In this document: in pieces, positions 5,571-6,627 of the stretch
Layout: every line of letters begins with the position of its first letter
Position numbering within the stretch: position 1 is the first letter of the stretch
DNA from: Actinomycetota bacterium
Lineage (GTDB): Bacteria; Actinomycetota; Actinomycetes; Actinomycetales; Microbacteriaceae
Length of the DNA stretch: 6,627 bases
NCBI GenBank assembly: GCA_009699665.1
Contig: WLNS01000074.1
Coordinates: forward strand, 1-6,627
Direction of reading: 5' to 3'
Position numbers and translations under genes: made by a program
The notes under the pieces: generated by a model
Told to the model about the DNA's origin: nothing
Seen by the model: only the letters and a program-made list of their open reading frames with translations
The model's database searches: none

Positions 5571-6331
5571 TGGTCGCGCGCCCCACTCCGGCCACCACCC
5601 CGGTCATCGTCGTCGATGAGGTGGGCATCCAATTCCGTCGCAATCGGCTCGGCCGGCGCAGTTTCAAAGACCTGTTTAGTTCGCGCCGTCGACGAGTTCG
5701 TCCCGATGCATTCTGGCCCCTGCGCAACGTGTCGTTCACGGTCACGGCGGGCGAGGCCATCGGTGTGGTGGGACGCAACGGGCAGGGCAAGTCGACCCTG
5801 TTGAAACTCGTGGCCGGAGTGCTCATGCCTGACGAAGGGCGCGTCACGGTCGCTCAGGGTGTTGCGCCCCTCATCGAAATTACGGGTGGCTTTGTCGACG
5901 ATCTCAGCGTGCGCGACAACGTCTATCTGACCGCCGGGCTGCACGGCATGACCCGCCAGCAGATTGAGGCCGGATTCGACGAGATTATCGACTTTGCCGA
6001 GATTCGCGATTTTGTCGACACGCCCTACAAGCATCTGTCGAGCGGCATGAAGGTGCGCATCGCCTTTGCCGTCATCTCGCGCCTGGAAGAGCCCATTCTG
6101 CTCGTCGACGAAGTTTTGGCCGTGGGCGACAAGTCGTTCAAAGACAAGTGTTACAAGCGCATCGAAGAGATGCTGAAATCCGGTCGAACGCTCTTCTTTG
6201 TCTCACACAACGAAACCGACCTGCGCCGCTTCTGCACGCGCGGCCTCTACCTCAATAAGGGCGGGCTCACCCTCGACGCCCCCATCAACGACGTGCTCGC
6301 TCGATACTCGAGCGACTACCCGACGCTGTAA
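5570..6331 (+). CDS. ABC transporter ATPase for polysaccharide/teichoic acid export (TagH/Wzt-like)
   Basis: The nucleotide-binding subunit that powers the adjacent permease. The ATG at 5570 overlaps the permease stop and is preceded by GAAGGA at 5558-5563; this gives 253 aa. It has the basic N-terminal insertion typical of the subfamily (residues 23-44) leading into FWPLRNVSF (48-56), Walker A GRNGQGKST (68-76), signature LSSGMKVRIAFA (156-167), Walker B ILLVDEVLAVGD (176-187, catalytic Glu181) and the switch histidine in FVSHNETD (His213). Where most ABC ATPases have the Q-loop glutamine, this one reads LIEITGGF, like the LLELGAGF of Wzt/TagH proteins. It stops soon after the ATPase core, so it lacks the C-terminal carbohydrate-binding domain of E. 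coli O9a Wzt and is of the simpler type that does not need a specific polymer cap. Confidence 0.94.
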   Translation: MVARPTPATTPVIVVDEVGIQFRRNRLGRRSFKDLFSSRRRRVRPDAFWPLRNVSFTVTAGEAIGVVGRNGQGKSTLLKLVAGVLMPDEGRVTVAQGVAPLIEITGGFVDDLSVRDNVYLTAGLHGMTRQQIEAGFDEIIDFAEIRDFVDTPYKHLSSGMKVRIAFAVISRLEEPILLVDEVLAVGDKSFKDKCYKRIEEMLKSGRTLFFVSHNETDLRRFCTRGLYLNKGGLTLDAPINDVLARYSSDYPTL

Positions 6332-6345
6332 ACGCGCACGTCGGC

Positions 6346-6388
6346 AAAAAGACGATGGGCGCGCCCCTCGTGACGAGAAGCGCGCCCA
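6346..6388 (-). terminator. intrinsic terminator for the minus-strand small membrane protein gene
   Basis: TGGGCGCGC (6356-6364) and GCGCGCCCA (6380-6388) form a perfect 9-bp stem; inside it CTCG/CGAG (6367-6370, 6374-6377) adds 4 bp after a 2x2 internal loop. On the minus strand TCGTC then TTTTT (6350 to 6346) follows, giving a usable U-run. On the plus strand no T-run follows, though the hairpin may still help end the ABC operon, as U-less hairpins are common in actinobacteria. Confidence 0.7.
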
Positions 6389-6410
6389 ACAGGGTGGCGT
6401 ATGTCGGACG

Positions 6411-6605
6411 CTAGGCCAGGATGTCGTTCGTCAGGTTGGCGTTCTCTTTCTTATTTATCACGCCTACCACGATTCCCACCACGAGAGCGATGAAGGGCAA
6501 CAGCACCAGGACCCAGCCGAGCGGGCTGAGCGCCCACGCACTCTCTGGCAGACTCGGGTCGACTCCATCCGATGCCGTTCCTGCCAAGAGGTTGAACCGG
6601 CTCAT
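6411..6605 (-). CDS. small single-span membrane protein, unrecognised; 5' end uncertain
   Basis: From the ATG at 6605 this is a 64-aa protein: a polar N-terminal region of about 28 residues containing DPSLPESA, one strong hydrophobic span (roughly 29-50, GWVLVLLPFIALVVGIVVGV), then a short tail INKKENANLTNDILA. By the positive-inside rule the tail with KK should be cytosolic and the N-terminus outside. I do not recognise the family. The frame stays open through the ATG to the window edge, reading FGEYLL just before it, so this may be the C-terminus of a larger protein; only a weak GGCGAG lies 9 bases before the ATG. A good terminator downstream on the same strand supports a real gene. It converges on the polymer-export operon, so no shared function is implied. 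Confidence 0.55.
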   Translation of the reverse strand: MSRFNLLAGTASDGVDPSLPESAWALSPLGWVLVLLPFIALVVGIVVGVINKKENANLTNDILA

Positions 6606-6627
6606 GAGCAGATACTCGCCGAAGACG

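Noticed and set aside
5435..6034. Minus-strand open frame (199 codons) antisense to the ABC genes
   Set aside because: The opposite strand encodes intact permease and ATPase with full motifs; the antisense product resembles nothing and is a codon-bias shadow.
6332..6410. Strong rho-independent terminator for the plus-strand ABC operon
   Set aside because: The hairpin is real, but on the plus strand the A-run precedes it and no T-run follows; the U-run exists only on the minus strand.
6480..6550. LPxTG-like sorting signal (LPESA, hydrophobic span, KK) in the small membrane protein
   Set aside because: The motif lacks the T/G pair, is separated from the span by several residues, and there is no visible signal peptide; too weak to call a sortase substrate.
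1..6627. Mobile element, CRISPR, defence system or RNA gene
   Set aside because: No transposase, integrase, inverted terminal repeats, spacer arrays, cloverleaf-like segments or nuclease/helicase cassettes were seen; apart from the 225-bp divergent region, known gene families account for nearly all of the window.

Overview
The window reads as chromosomal DNA from an actinobacterium, most likely of the Microbacteriaceae type. The reasons are a GC content that looks near 60% by eye, frequent GTG starts, apparently leaderless genes with a TANNNT box 6-7 bases before the start codon, a DUF3039 protein (an actinobacterial family) and the gene order DUF3039-murI-rph-rdgB. Coding density is high. 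I see no mobile element, CRISPR array, tRNA or rRNA.

Layout. (1) Positions 1-1387, plus strand: two tandem DedA-family membrane proteins; the first lacks its 5' end at the window edge. (2) Positions 1384-3817, minus strand: a compact operon read DUF3039, murI (glutamate racemase), rph (RNase PH), rdgB (XTP/dITP pyrophosphatase). Its last stop codon overlaps the stop codon of the second dedA gene tail to tail. (3) Positions 3818-4042: a divergent 225-bp intergenic region holding a good promoter for the minus-strand operon, four 11-bp-phased direct repeats and an AT-rich leader with a possible hairpin around a Shine-Dalgarno site. (4) Positions 4043-6331, plus strand: a LicC-like nucleotidyltransferase, an ABC-2 permease (TagG/Wzm type) and its ATPase (TagH/Wzt type), a likely cell-surface glycopolymer activation and export module. 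(5) Positions 6332-6410: a convergent spacer with a terminator hairpin whose T-run serves the minus strand. (6) Positions 6411-6605 or beyond, minus strand: a small single-span membrane protein, or the C-terminus of a larger one, not recognised.

How the genes fit together. Several products concern the cell envelope: MurI makes D-glutamate for peptidoglycan, the ABC pair should export a lipid-linked polymer, the nucleotidyltransferase probably activates a polymer building block or substituent, and some DedA proteins recycle undecaprenyl phosphate, the carrier both pathways would use. RNase PH (RNA 3' trimming) and RdgB (nucleotide-pool cleaning) are housekeeping genes that travel with murI in actinobacteria. 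I found no clearly new system. The most interesting lead is the phased repeat array in the divergent promoter region; its spacing and core resemble Pho-type response-regulator boxes, which would make sense ahead of genes for a possibly phosphate-rich wall polymer.
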